Shown here: positions 42,503 to 53,529 of the stretch, one piece after another
Layout of the letters: each line of letters opens with the position of its first letter
Position numbering within the stretch: the first letter of the stretch is position 1
Assembly (NCBI GenBank): GCA_950295325.1
Contig: OX485806.1
Span: 10,108,001-10,172,000, forward strand
Direction of reading: 5' to 3'
Source of the DNA: Polytrichum commune
Taxonomy: Eukaryota > Streptophyta > Polytrichopsida > Polytrichales > Polytrichaceae
DNA: 64,000 nt
Notes under the pieces: model-generated
Seen by the model: only the letters and a program-made list of their open reading frames with translations
What the model was told of the DNA's origin: nothing
Database searches by the model: none
Translations under genes and position numbers: made by a program

Positions 42503-42834
42503 ATTGGTGGGGAACAATCCAACACTTGGTGAATTATGCCCGACAATGATAGGAAGAGCCAACATCGAAGGATCAAACGTTGCTATGAACGCTTGGTCGC
42601 CGCTTGCCGTTTGTGTGGCAGGCTCGATGTCTGTCTCTTTCAAGTTAGGTTGATAGAGTACTTCTCTCTGTAAAGAAATAGAGTAGGGTCTTGGCTTCAA
42701 CCTGCCAATTTTGAGTCTTGTCTGAAACGCGGATTGGAGACGCAGAGGAGGTTGGGCCGGTAGAGTCGGTTGTGGGGATTCTCTACAGTCTAAACTATGT
42801 TGGAACATGTGAGTTTGGGGGGGGGACCATCAAT

Positions 42835-43870
42835 TGTTTGACTTTCAGTTTGATATCAGTCTTGTTTCAGGTTGTATGATTGATAGGCTTCTGATTAGGA
42901 GGGGGGGTTTAAAGTGAGTGCTTTTGGTTTTATTTCTAAGTTCTTTCATCAAGCTTGAAGCCTTCATTATGTACATTAGGGCCCGAACATCATTTTTTTG
43001 CCTTTCAGTTTGATATCAGTCTTGTTTCAGGTTGTAGGATTGATAGGCTTCTGATTAGGAGGGGGGGTTTAAAATGGGTGCTTTTGGTTTTATTTCTAAG
43101 TTCTTTCATCAAGCTTGAAGCCTTCATTATGTACATTAGGGCCCGAGCATCATTTTTTTGCCTTTCAGTTTGATATCAGTCTTGTTTCAGGTTGTAGGAT
43201 TGATAGGCTTCTGATTAGGAGGGGGGGTTTAAAGTGGGTGCTTTTGGTTTTATTTCTAAGTTCTTTCATCAAGCTTGAAGCCTTCATTATGTACATTAGG
43301 GCCCGAGCATCATTTTTTTGCCTTTCAGTTTGATATCAGTCTTATTTCAGGTTGTAGGATTGATAGGCTTCTGATTAAGAGGGGGGGTTTAAAGTGGGTG
43401 CTTTTGGTTTTATTTCTAAGTTCTTCCATCAAGCTTGAAGCCTTCATTATGTACATTTGGGCCCGAGCATCATTTTTTTGCCTTTCAGTTTGATATCAGT
43501 CTTGTTTCAGGTTGTAGGATTGATAGGTTTCTGATTAGGGGGGGTTTAAAGTGAGTGCTTTTGGTTTTATTCCTAAGTTCTTTCATCAAGCTTGAAGCCT
43601 TCATTATGTACATTAGGGCCCGAGCATCATTTTTTTGCCTTTCAGTTTGATATCAGTCTTGTTTCAGGTTGTAGGATTGATAGGTTTTTGATTAGGGGGG
43701 GTTTAAAGTGAGTGCTTTTGGTTTTATTTCTAAGTTCTTTCATCAAGCTTGAAGCCTTCATTATGTACATTAAGGCCCGAGCATCATTTTTTTGCCTTTC
43801 AATTTGATATCAGTCTTGTTTCAGGTTGTAGGATTGAAAGGTTTCTGATTTAGGGGGGGGGGTTAGGGTG
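42835..43870 (+). repeat. 160-bp tandem repeat with G tracts, about 6.5 copies
   Basis: The unit begins near AGTTTGATATCAGTCTTG and contains GATTGATAGGCTTCTGATTA, a run of 7-9 G, TTTAAAGTG and TTCATCAAGCTTGAAGCC. Copies at about 42849, 43007, 43167, 43327, 43486, 43644 and 43798 are highly similar and therefore recent. It lies in the cargo-gene intron before the ParB-like exon. Identical short plus-strand frames within it are not genes. Confidence 0.95.
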
Positions 43871-44265
43871 AGTGCTTTTGGCATCACTTTGATAGGCCAC
43901 ATCTCCTAGTCATTTCATTCCCTTGCTTTGAGACTTTGTGATCTTTTAGTTGCTGATGTTAGCTTTCTAGGGATGTATGGATCTCCTCATTTGAAATTTT
44001 CATTTTGAAGTTTTGAAGTATCCATTTGAACTTTATAATACCATTCATTTTCAAATACTGGGTCTGCTGTGCATTATAAATTTGGTGCTGTTTGGGTGAA
44101 GTTGTAATTTTTTGCATTAAGTAGGGAGCTTTCACTAACTTTCTAGTACCTTTAATTTTTAAACATTGCTTCTGGTGGAACTTGAATCGGTTGTAGTGAC
44201 ACTTGATGCAATATTTGGGCGACTTGAAGATAGTTATTGAGTCTTTAGCCACTCTGCTTGAACAG

Positions 44266-45867
44266 GAGGCAGCAACAGCTTGTTCACGTGATTCACCAAT
44301 TCAACCTTCGGTTGTCGCTATTGCGGACACATATATGGAGGACGATGAAGGAGAGGACCAGGATGAGTCCCACAACGACGATGAGTCGTTTGGAGATGAT
44401 GAGGACGAGATTCGAACCAGGCAGAAATTAAACTCCGTTGCCACCATTTCCAGCCTGAGATTCCAGCCAATTTCAATTTCACGCTTTTCGATTCCACTTT
44501 GCAGGTTGGTTGCCATGCCTTTGGTGAGGCCGACCCTCCAGAGTGATCTCGATAAGCATGAACAAGAGTTTGTTCATGGCTATCGTGACGGGGCTGCAAT
44601 GTTCTACGTTACATTGACTGATGAACATGGAAGTATTCAGGAGGTTACATCTGTGGTGAAGGATTATTGGGGATCCATCTGGAATGTGCAGAATGAGGAA
44701 TTCAACAGGTATCTCCTATCGGTACCTGAACTTTCACATATGAATAATTTTATGTTTTTTGTCTGTGATGGTAATCACAGACGCCAAGCATGGCTCAACC
44801 ATATTGACCGCCTTGATAAGAATTATCATTCCTGGCATTTTAGAGTGGACTCCATTCTATTCAACACGAAGGACAAAATTGGCTTGATTATGCAAATGAT
44901 GCACACGATCAACAAGTAAGTGTGATTTTCAGCGTTTTAATTATCTTTGAGGTTATTCCTGAATTCGAAACATTTTTATGTATGTATTGTTGTATTTCAG
45001 GCACACCGAGGACTCCCATGTCAGAACGAACACTATTCACACGCTATTCAGAGTTAGGAAATATAGACAAATGGATATTGAGAAACTGAAGGACGTGTTG
45101 TCACCAGCTGACTTCATGCGTTGTAAGCGTGGCCAAAAGAAAACATGGTACACCTTACCTTTGAATGTTTTCACCTCCTTCATCTTTCAGGTAAGTGCAC
45201 TTGTTCATTTTGATTTAAAGTACTGTGCTTCAATCATTTTGATTAAATGTGTAGTTCGTTGAGAGTACTGAAGTTCTTTGTTTAAGGATTCTTCGTAACA
45301 GGAGTTTGGATTATTCGCAGCACGAACTAACTTGTGGATAATTGGCAGCATGAAATAAGCATGGCTTCTGACGAAGGTGTCCGCCAGCTTGTTGAGCAGT
45401 CTGATGTGGTTGTATCTCCTGCTCAAAAAGCGGCCGCGATGAAGTCCGCAGTGGACAAACGATGTATTTCATTGCGTCAGAAGATGGGAAAACTGGTCGC
45501 GGTTGCAAATCCAGACCTCACTGATGGTTGGTTTGATGAGGTAAGTTCCATTCCTTGAATCCAGTGTTTTATCATGTTGATCATTCTGAATTTGATTTCA
45601 AGATACCTGCTTTGTCCATTTTTAATGAGGACGTTTGTAATTGAGTAGATTGAGCGGCATTATGCCAATAATTCAATATCTCCAGAGCTGAACTTGGAAA
45701 AACTTCAGTTAATTGCTACGTCAAGAGTATCCCCGATTTTCAAAATCAAGTGGCTTCAATACATAAACGCCTCTGCCGCAACTCGAGAGGCAAGAAGAGT
45801 TCATGCGAAGCCCGTTACCGAAGAAAAACTTTCAATTTTCCTAGCAAAGGCATGCTGGTGGGCTGGG
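44266..45867 (+). CDS. Element A ParB/Srx-like domain exons
   Basis: Exons 44266-44915 (start inferred from the AG before GAGGCAGC), 45001-45190, 45349-45540 and 45649-45867; every junction keeps phase. An acidic segment (DEGEDQDESHNDDESFGDDEDE) is followed by a conserved unit: SVATISSLR, IPLCRLVAMPLVRPTL, FVHGYRDGAAMFYV, then MFFVCDGNHRRQAWLNHI, then FRVDSILF. The layout, a polar 'PLVRP' strand then DGNHR and 'xVDSI', is that of ParB/Srx-fold domains, where (D/E)GxxR binds nucleotide (CTP in ParB). Later exons are helical (SPADFMRCKRGQKKTW; LEKLQLIATSRVSPIFKIKW) and align with B. In phages and bacteria ParB domains are often fused to DNA methyltransferases, as inferred here. No HTH was identified. 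Confidence 0.6.
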
Positions 45868-46484
45868 GTATGAATATCTTGAAACTTCAGTATTTTCCAA
45901 CACAGTTTGCAATGTTGAAATTAAAGTTAGAGAACTTGGAAAATTAAGGAAATAATACCTACACACTTTGGGTTGTACTATGGGCTCCTTGGAGCTATAA
46001 GGGTTAAGTGTTTTCCAATTTATATAGCATTATCTTTATGGACACACCATTTCATAGATGGGTGAAATGATATTCAAAGCTTCTTCCGAACATCACTACC
46101 TTTGCCGCAAGCTTGACCAGTTGATTTCCAATGCTTGCTTTGGATTATGAAAGGCCTAGTTTGTGCCCTATTGAACCTATACACTAAGTGCAACCTCAAC
46201 ACATATGGAAACTAGCAATATGGAAACTAGATAACTAATGTGGATGTATCAAAGTATACCTTGGATAACTAGATATTAATTAACTGAAATTAGATAGAGC
46301 TATCTAGAACTTAAGTTAACTTCCACTCTTGAAATAAGGCATGGGGGGAGCTATATATGAGGAGAGGTTATATTCAGCCTTACATGTGTAGACCTTGATC
46401 TTAAGTCCATTTGAATATGTTGGTGTAAATTTTGTGGTGCATATCATTGGGCATTGAGGTCATGCATTGAGCAAGTTGTGTGGT

Positions 46485-47095
46485 ATTTCATGTGGATTTA
46501 GTTCAACTATGCAGACACTCTAAGGAGCATTCTGGTCCGAGACCACTATTTTGGAATTCGAGGTTGATAGGAATTAAGGGCAGGTTAGGGGGGGGGGGGT
46601 TAAATGATTTTGGTTTATATTCTGATTTCATGTGGGTTTAGTTCAACTATGAAGGCACTCTAGTGAGCATTCTGGTCCGAGACCACTATTTTGGAATTTC
46701 AGGTTGATAGGAAATAAGGGGATGTTAGGGGGGGGGGGTTAATGATTTTGGTTTATATTATGATTTCATGTGGGTTTAGTTCAACTATGAAGGCACTCTA
46801 AGGAACATTCTGGTCCGAGACCACTATTTTGGAATTTGAGGTTGATAGGAATTAAGGGCAGGTTAGGGGGGGGGGGTTAAATGATTTTGGTATATATTTT
46901 GATTTCATGTGGGTTTAGTTCAACTATCCAGGCACTCTAGGGAGCATTCTGGTCCGATACCACTATTTTGGAATTCGAGGTTGATAGGAATTAAGGGGAG
47001 GGTAGGGGGGGGGTTTAAATGATTTTGGTTTATATTCTGATTTCATGTGGGTTTAGTTCAACTATGAAGGCACTCTAAAGAGCATTGTGTAATTT
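46485..47095 (+). repeat. ~139-bp tandem repeat with G tracts, about 4.4 copies
   Basis: Units starting TTCATGTGG-TTTAGTTCAA recur at about 46487, 46626, 46766, 46905 and 47042. Each has CATTCTGGTCCGA, TTGATAGGAATTAAGG and a run of 8-10 G followed by TTAAATGATTTTGG. It lies in an intron of the cargo gene. The TTGATAGG, G-run, TTTAA, TTTTGGTTT order is shared with the 160-bp repeat at 42835-43870. Confidence 0.92.
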
Positions 47096-47107
47096 GTTTA
47101 CTTTCAG

Positions 47108-48142
47108 ATTTCCGATAATGCGACAACTATGTTTGAGGACATAGTTCAACAGGATCGCATCCCCATCGACATGTCTGTGCCTTCCGAGCCTCTAGCTTTG
47201 GCTGCATATATTGAGGAATGCAGGATCGCGCTTTGGGACCATGCATTTGTCTTGGTGTTTCGCGGTCACAACTGCTTTAAGAAAATTGATGATTTCCAGG
47301 GATACAAGGGAACGGACCTTGTTGTGAGAAGAGTCCTCTTCAGGTGTTTGCTCTGTTTGCCTTTTATGCTTTGATTTCATACTTCTATTTCCCTCTTTAT
47401 AAATTCCAAATGTTTCATGTTCTTATGGCCATCATTATTTTCCAGGTTCTTCAAGTTTGAGCTCCTTCCAAAGAAAGCGATTCTCAAAGAGGACTTGCCG
47501 CTCTTCTTGAGTACTTGGTTGAACCGGTCCAACGCTGCATGCATGTTCACAGCTGCCCAGCAGAGGACATGGATGACTTCACACCTTGCTTCTAGCACGT
47601 GGTATCTCGATTGTGCTACACATTACACCCCACCTTTTGAGATGGAATTGAGGAAATCACGCGAGGCTATTGGAGAGTCTGGAGAGGAGATGCAGGACTT
47701 GAAGGGCATCGAGGATGACAACGACAGGGCTAAGGCACTGAAGAGGCGGATTGAAGAGGACCGCAAGAAAGCCCTCAAGGTGAAGGAGGCAGAAGAAAAA
47801 GCTCACCTGAAGGAGTTGGAGAGGCAGCAGAAAGCAGCTGCAAAATCGACGAAGAAAGGCAAGAAGAAGGTGTCAACTCCTGTAGAGGTAGAAATGATAA
47901 GTCATGTGCAGCCTAGTCCAACCGTGGACTCTGGTTCCCAGATTCGCTCAGTTTCAGCTAGGGGTACTAAGAAGGACACCTCATATGAGCTCTTTTCCCA
48001 GTTGCCGGTTGTTGATCTCACAGAGGAGGCCAATTGTATGAATGATGAGTTCATTCTTAATTCATCATTGTTTGAGGTCCTTGGCGGTGAATCGGGCAGT
48101 TTATCGCCCCTCTATGATGACCTCAAAGCTTTTATTTCTAAG
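47108..48142 (+). CDS. Element A ParB-MTase-like gene, central exons
   Basis: Exon 47108-47343 (236 bp) and exon 47446-48142 (697 bp) join across AG/G to give RRVLFRFFKFELLPKK, matching B's KRVLYR-YFRYVLIPHK. A conserved block with CMFTAAQQRTWMTSHLAS and WYLDCATHYTPP aligns with B's CMFTTEICLDW and WYLDCP. A long Lys/Glu-rich coiled coil follows (DNDRAKALKRRIEEDRKKAL, to KSTKKGKKKVSTP), then an acidic region ending LKAFISK at a GTATCT donor. The donor belongs to the intron into which element B is inserted. Function of this linker region is unknown. Confidence 0.7.
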
Positions 48143-48165
48143 GTATCTTTATTCTCATTTGCCCA

Positions 48166-48175
48166 TCTGATGTGG
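48166..48175 (+). repeat. Left TSD of element B (TCTGATGTGG)
   Basis: The 10-mer TCTGATGTGG is repeated at 59607-59616, just outside element B's inverted ends. The last 9 bp alone would also fit; MULE TSDs vary from 8 to 11 bp. Confidence 0.9.
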
Positions 48176-48228
48176 GGGGAGTGCTATCTTATGAGCGGTG
48201 AGCGATGAGCGGTAACTTATGAGCAGTG
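48176..48228 (+). repeat. Left terminal inverted repeat of element B
   Basis: GCTATCTTATGAGCGGTGAG, then further GAGCGRT-like units up to GAGCAGTGAG. It is the inverse of the right end at 59540-59606. The internal GAGCGGT reiteration is more extended than in element A. Confidence 0.88.
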
Positions 48229-48358
48229 AGGAAGATGAAAATTTTGGTAATAGGGCCACCAATATCCTATAACCGTGGAATTGTGGCCTTAAAAATGATG
48301 ATTTTAGGGTTTAGTAATAAGAGGGTTGAGAAGGATAAACAACATGAAGTCCAAAAAT

Positions 48359-49614
48359 TTATTCATAAGTAGTAGCACTAGACATGAAACTATCTTTTGC
48401 CTCGTCATCTATATATATTCGAGCACCTTTGCATTGCGAATTGATTTTGGAACTATAGCAAGATTCTTCATTTGGATCCGAATCTTCGAGATTCAACATT
48501 GTAATTGCAACATTCTCGGCATATGATGGGAGACGCGGGCTACGACTTGGACTTCGTAGGAATTGTCTATGTGCCCAAAACGGGAGACATGTCCTCTTTC
48601 CAATCGTATTCCTGAAATCAAATCGATGAAACATGTAAATAATGTGAAGAAATAAAAATGAACCAATGAATTGAATGAAACGAATGAATTGAATAAAAAT
48701 TTATTGTATCAAAACTTACTCACACTCAAATTCAAGCATCTCCTCATCCGAGAGGTCATCATCTTCTTTTGTGAGATCTTGTATATTCTCCTTAGATGAC
48801 CCCTCTTTCAAAACCTTTTCCAAAAGCGGTTTCAATATGTGCTCAAACATGTCATTATCACCCTCAAATGCAAGAAGATGTCTGCCACATGCGCGTGTTG
48901 CTAGGATAGAAGCTCCAGTGGAACATGTCAAATCAACAACGCGTCCATTCGATGGTGTAAACAATTCAATAAGATCTTAAAAAAAACGCGGCGATTTTTT
49001 ATATGGCCCCCTCCAAGGTCTTCCCGATTTTTGAAGAAGCGTGTTTTTTTCATCCACAAAATTGAAAAGCAAGTTTTTGCTTTTCAATCCAGTGCCGAAA
49101 AAAGTGGAGTTTGGTTGTCTCGTGGATTTTTTGGTAGTAAAATCCCTTACCAAGACATGAGCCATAAATGCCGGAGTCTACAAAAAAATGTAAATTGTGT
49201 TAAAACTATATACAATGCAAATAACACCAAAATAATTAAATAGAAACAATTGTGATGTGTTATACTTACGGTGTAGGTTGGAGACTCCGGATCCTTGAAC
49301 ACCATGTACGAATTGAGGCAAATAAAAGTCCTAAGAACTTTCATGTTGCCGTTGTGTAAGGTTGAATTCAAAACCTTCTTGGTTTGCATATCGATAGCAG
49401 AAAATACTATGAGGACGCCATCATCAGACAAGATGGACTTGCACAAGGACATTGTTGCAACCATCCAGTTCTTGTCATATTTATTCCAAAGAGGAATTTC
49501 AGCAGGTCTATTGGAGAGATTGAAGTCAAAACCGTCCGGAAATTGCAGAAAAACCAAGTCAACGGCAAATGGAGTTAGACTTCCCATGACATGAAATTCG
49601 CGATTGTCTTTGAA
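48359..49614 (-). pseudogene. Element B methyltransferase-like domain, broken
   Basis: Three exons, all phase-consistent: 49270-49614, 48720-49177 and 48359-48611. The first has the motif-IV region (VDLVFLQFPDGF), IPLWNKYDKNW and a motif-V-like DDGVLIVFSA. The second has the motif-X-like PWRGPYKKS, then motif I (VVDLTCSTGAS) and CGRHLLAFEGD. The third is a Ser/Arg-rich tail (FLRSPSRSPRLPSYAENVAI). Motif IV precedes motif I, the order of beta-class amino-methyltransferases, but DPPY is replaced by QFPD. A TAA at 48977-48979 interrupts between PWRGP and motif I, where element A has Gln. The intron that splits motif I in A is absent here. Confidence 0.75.
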
Positions 49615-49708
49615 CTGAAATACCACAACATATCACAATATAAGACACAAAATAAAATCCAAATGAAAGTAAGAACATTACAGAAAATACAAAATGAAGA
49701 TTACTTAC

Positions 49709-51063
49709 ATTTTCAAGAAATGCCCGCCATTGGATCTACTCAGGAGGGCCTACTTCAACCCCTTCAGACTTGTTCTTGACAGCAGTAGATCGAGCAAAAG
49801 AGAGCGTAAGAAAGTTCTTCAGTATGAATAACTCTTTTCTCCAAACATTCGTTGGCGCACGATGAATAGCGTCATAGGTGCTGGAGTAATGAAATTCCAA
49901 TACATCGCACCCGGATTTTGAACTTTCGCCTCCAAGTGTATTCTTATCCAAATCATTGGAACGAACAAACAATTCTTCATGTTGTGAAATTTCCGATTGA
50001 CCTTGTATTTTGGTTTCAGGAACATGTTTTCTCTTACGACGTTTTGTCTCTTTTGGTTCTGGCTCTCTAAGTTTAAGCTGTACAATTTGTGCTTGCAAAA
50101 TTGCAGTATCACGAGGATCTACATTTTTTGCATCATTTATCTGACGGATTGTCTTTTCACTTGACGGACATGCATCCTTAGGACAATCAAGATACCAACC
50201 ACAATCCTCATAGTGTGGGAGCGACCAATCCAAACAAATCTCAGTAGTGAACATGCATAAGTCTTCCGCACCAGTGTCACGCCAATTTGGAAAAAAACGA
50301 GGTTCTCCTATAACGCATTTGTGCGGAATCAAAACATATCGGAAATACCTACACACAAAAATATTATGAGCCAAATATTGAATGAAAAGTAAAATGTAAT
50401 GAAAAAATATCAAGAAATAGTAAAGAATAAGTTGTACCTGTATAGAACACGCTTCATAGCAAGATCAATATTCGGTTGCTCATCCCAAACGTTGTGTTTT
50501 TTTACTTTTCCGCTTTTGAATTCACGATAGAATATTGAATTGAAAGCCGCAAACTTCCAGGTTTGGATATATTCGGAGAGAGTAGGCACATCTGCAGGCA
50601 ATTGAAGAGGAGATGAAAGAATACTTTGAAGCTCTTCAATAGTTTTTTTCTCTAACTGTGCCCAATATGTAGCCTTTGATAACCAATCATCAAGTGCAGA
50701 ATCAGAGAGGGGTGATTTCGGGAAATGCAATGCATCTTTGTCAAATCTATTGCCATTCCAAAGCTTGAGCCATCCGACTTTGACATCTGGATCCACATTA
50801 CTAACAGCAACACGATGAAGTTTCTCTTGTAACATTTCAAGCACCGAAAATGAACCCCAATGGTGCTTAACTTCTTCAAGAAAAGCAGGGGTGAGGTTGA
50901 TGTCAGCAATTGCTAGTTGTTTTGTAAAACTAGAAGACAACATTGCACGTTTTTTGTTGACAGCTGCGGACATTGCTTTAGAAACTCCTTCTGAAGTTCG
51001 TTCAAGAGGATGGGTTTCATTGTAAAGGTTGAGAGCAATATCGCTAGCCTCGGCAAGTTTTTG
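49709..51063 (-). pseudogene. Element B ParB-MTase-like gene, central exons
   Basis: Exon 50438-51063 (626 bp) corresponds to three exons of element A, so two introns are missing here. Exon 49709-50348 (640 bp) begins AG/G TATTTCCG (RYFRYVLIPHK). It contains CMFTTEICLDWSLPHYEDCG and WYLDCP, a basic stretch (KETKRRKRKHVPETK) and, near the end, an in-frame TAG at 49736-49738. After this TAG the frame continues (IQWRAFLEN) to a GTAAGT donor. The stop therefore lies inside otherwise conserved coding sequence. Confidence 0.7.
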
Positions 51064-51169
51064 CTGAAAAATCAAACAAAATCCAAAATTAATAAGTACA
51101 TATAGATGTGATGTAAATGAAAGATAAATAAACATTAAAAACATAGTAGGAAATGCTAGAAAAACTTAC

Positions 51170-52184
51170 ACTGTACATATAATCAAGAAAAATTGGCCGC
51201 GTCAAAGAATACCAAGTTTCAACGGACTTCTCCTCACATCGCTTATAACTTCTAGGATCCAGTTGTTTTTTAAAAGAAGTCAAAGGCATGGTGCCAATAC
51301 TTTGCATCCGATACAAAGTATGCACCAAATTGGTAGAAACGTGAGAGTTTTCTGTTGACCTGAAAAAATATTGAATTCATGGATTTAGGATGATATAATT
51401 CAAATAACAAAATACAAACCAGAAATAAATGAAAATAAAGAAGTAAAAACATTACTTGTTGATGTCGTGCATAACAGTCAACAAACTTGGAATGTCATCA
51501 AGCTCGGGCGCCAAAATGATGGAATCCACAAAGACATGACGCTCGTAATCTTCGGTATGCAAGCGGTCAATATAACTTTTCCAAGCAAAAAATCTGTGAT
51601 TACCATCCCATATGAAGAACATCTTGTTCTTGTATGATGTAAATGAAGGATCGGCATCTAATTCAGTTTCAAACACCGCATTAGCTTGAGCCCAATTTGG
51701 GCTCCAAGATGCACGAACCTCGTCATCCACAAATTGAAAATTTCCCTTAGAGTCGGTAGCCGATAGATAAAACACACGGTCACCATCACGATAACCATTG
51801 AAAAAGTCAGCCTCCAATTTAGTGATGTCGCCTTTCAAAGCAGGACGCACAATAGGCATTGGAACCATGCGACATAAGGGTACACGCAAACGAGATTTCG
51901 GTCCAGCACGGATTGACGAAATTGTTGAAGTGGAATTAACCTTTCGCTTGTCCGTAAGCTCCCAGACTTTCTGTTGATAGGTTTTATTGTCACCATCATT
52001 ATCTTCATCCGAGTCAAAATCATCGAGAGATTCATTTATTTTTTTTCTTTTTCTTATTATGAAAATTTGACGATATGTCCTGATGAACATGAACTTGTTG
52101 AGATGGACGATCTTGAGTTGAATGCATTGTAGAATCATCACCAGTAGAAATAACAGTCGTTCTCTCCAAATCCATTGATTGGTC
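51170..52184 (-). pseudogene. Element B ParB/Srx-like domain, frameshifted near its start
   Basis: Exon 51456-52184 carries ISSIR, VPLCRMVPMPIVRPAL, FFNGYRDGDRVFYL, MFFIWDGNHRFFAWKSYIDR and VFVDSIILAP, aligning along its length with element A. Exon 51170-51359 is 190 bp, exactly the length of A's counterpart, and reads STENSHVSTNLVHTLYRM. In the first exon, the frame from GACCAATCAATGG (DQSMDLERTTVIS) runs into a stop after a poly-Lys stretch. One base fewer in the T8 tract at 52039-52046 restores the conserved frame and the phase-2 exon end, so this looks like a one-base insertion. Confidence 0.75.
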
Positions 52185-52394
52185 CTAAAACAAATGAAAT
52201 AAGTTTCATAAATATTTCAAAACCAGTAGAAACACATTAGCAATAACATTACAAAAACAACAGCAATAGCAACAATAATAACAACAGAATACCACGAACA
52301 CAGGGAAGAATAACAAAAATTATTCTAGACACTACCATTTGCACCTTTAAATATTGTACGATAAAGGTGGCCGCTCACCCCAAAACTACAAGGG

Positions 52395-53130
52395 CAGACC
52401 CTGTGCGTTAACGCACAGGGTCTGTGTGTCCAACTACAGGTCTACAAAAGTTGGGCGCGAGGTTTGGGTCGAACGACCCAAACTGTCCACGTGGTTTCGA
52501 TCGAGCGACCCAAACCGCCTACAGCCAGTTTGGGTCGAACGACCCAAACCATGCTGACAGTTTGGGTCGGTCGACCCAAACTAGGCGGACAGTTTGGGTC
52601 GAGCGACCCAAACTAGGCGGACAGTTTGGGTCGGGCGACCCAAACCAGGCCGACAGTTTGGGTCGACCGACCCAAACTGTCAGCATGGTTTGGGTCGTTC
52701 GACCCAAACCAGGCAGACAGTTTGGGTCGACCGACCCAAACTGCCCGCAATTTACGCCTAATTATGCGCAATTACCCAGTCATCACGAAAGCACAAACAA
52801 ACCTTGTACTGCACCTGTAGATGAGAGAGCTTGCAGCGACGAGCTCCGGTCCGATAGATGAGAGAAAAAAGACTGAATGCTTTGAAGGTGTGGCAATTTA
52901 TACTACTCGTCCCTGCGGCCATATTTAGCGTGGCTCTTCGTGCCCCGCATGGCCGCTAGAAAGTTGCCAGCGCAGACCCTGTGCGTTAACGCACAGGGTC
53001 TACTTGCCCAACTTTGTGAAGCCTCTAGCTAAGCAAGTAGACCCTGTGCGTTAACGCACAGGGTCTGCGCTGGCAACTTTGAGGCCACTGTGCGTTAGCG
53101 CATAAGGCTTGTGCGTTAATCGCACAGGGC
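52395..53130. repeat. Palindrome family P1 (core GTGCGTTAACGCAC), dispersed copies
   Basis: A perfect 30-bp palindrome at 52395-52424 reads AGACCCT, then GTGCGTTAACGCAC, then AGGGTCT, plus one more flanking pair. Further copies lie at 52974-53001 and 53039-53066, with decayed ones near 53089-53130. The copies at 52974 and 53039 belong to two 48-bp arms (52960-53007 and 53033-53080) that are exact reverse complements around a 25-bp spacer. Confidence 0.95.
52462..52751. repeat. Palindrome family P2 array, 32-bp period
   Basis: Each unit holds TTTGGGTCG, two variable bases, then CGACCCAAA, a 22-bp palindrome including the flanking pair, plus a 10-bp spacer. Copies start at 52462, about 52495, 52528, 52560, 52592, 52624, 52656, 52688 and 52720. 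The palindrome is better conserved than the spacer, and the two central bases vary (AA, GT, AG, GG, AC, TT). Confidence 0.95.
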
Positions 53131-53529
53131 CGAGACATGAATTTGCTAAAAACTTTTTTTTTGAATTTGTCTGGAATTGGTAGATTTGCCAAAACTTGTA
53201 AAATCTGGAAAAAATGCTAATGGGGTCCAAAAAATAAATAAAAAATATGCTATATTATCTAAATCTCCGTAGCTACAAAATCTTCTTATATTTTGTTTTG
53301 GTTTGAAATCATTTTCTTTTCTTATTCTTCTATCTATTTCCTTGTTTTGGGTTTCGGGGCAAAAAAAAAATTATGCTATTTTGTGTCATTTTCTAGCTCC
53401 TATAACGTATTGCATGAATACTTGAGTAGACATATTTCTCATTTCTTGCATTCTAACCCCGTTTTGAATGGTTTTTTTGTTCCTACACTCTGAAGATCGA
53501 TTTAAATTCATACAATAGATATTTGTTTA

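Noticed and set aside
42955-43493. Three nearly identical 72-codon plus-strand ORFs
   Set aside because: They are successive units of the 160-bp tandem repeat, not genes.
52462-52751. Regular repeats and spacers resembling a CRISPR array
   Set aside because: Spacers are only about 10 bp and similar to each other, repeats are perfect palindromes with a variable centre, and no cas genes are present. It is a eukaryotic transposon repeat.
52424-52861. Long frames encoding repeated FGSNDPN / LGRSTQT peptides
   Set aside because: They arise from translating the P2 palindrome array in several frames of both strands; composition and position (intron) argue against coding.
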